The position numbers and the translations under genes were made by a program. Below the pieces are notes generated by a model. The model worked only from the letters and a program-made list of their open reading frames with translations. It was not told the origin of the DNA and made no database searches. Positions 14,668 to 14,671 of a stretch of 14,671 bases of DNA are shown one piece after another. Position 1 is the stretch's first letter, and each line of letters starts with the position of its first letter. The stretch is from UBA11164 sp002420085 (GTDB lineage: Bacteria > Pseudomonadota > Gammaproteobacteria > Xanthomonadales > Xanthomonadaceae): assembly GCA_031976395.1 (NCBI GenBank), contig DALYLJ010000078.1, positions 1 through 14,671 on the forward strand. The letters are read 5' to 3'.

Positions 14668-14671
14668 CCAT

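Overview
The window is GC-rich double-stranded bacterial DNA with genes on both strands. Lipoprotein export, an MglA/roadblock-type operon and an SLC45-like sugar transporter suggest a gammaproteobacterium near the Xanthomonadales/Lysobacterales. That placement is inference from gene types and codon use, not from a marker gene.

Left part (1-5599), carbohydrate and ion transport. A sugar-type MFS transporter (minus strand, cut by the left edge) diverges from a CPA2-type cation:proton antiporter. The antiporter is followed after 72 nt by a large GH13 amylase-like lipoprotein with a glucodextranase-type C-terminal module. The 252-nt divergent spacer carries TGCATACGTATTCA, a LacI-family-like operator, consistent with control by a maltose/maltodextrin repressor that is not in the window. 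A simple model is that the surface amylase cuts alpha-glucans and the MFS protein imports the products.

Middle part (5859-8520), a signalling operon on the plus strand. It contains a protein with a C-terminal winged-helix-like segment, a small COG2229-like GTPase, a clear Roadblock/LC7 protein, and two divergent roadblock-like proteins. The first three CDS are joined by 4-nt ATGA overlaps. The fourth follows 4 nt later, and the fifth follows a 209-nt gap with its own ribosome binding site. This resembles MglA/MglB-type polarity or motility modules with an expanded set of roadblock subunits. A 10-bp-arm inverted repeat precedes the operon.

Right part (8768-14667), a probable defence island. 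A 1374-residue minus-strand protein has an N-terminal XRE-type helix-turn-helix, then a possible PD-(D/E)xK-type nuclease segment, then about 1100 residues of mostly helical sequence of unknown function. It diverges from an intact AbiEi/AbiEii (type IV toxin-antitoxin) pair. The AT-rich spacer between them holds a 19-bp inverted repeat over the -10 element and start codon of the large gene, plus two further palindromes on the abiE side. The large protein with its apparent self-operator is the best candidate here for an undescribed system.

No rRNA, tRNA, CRISPR array, transposase or attachment site was recognised. Many long open frames opposite the real genes are high-GC shadows.
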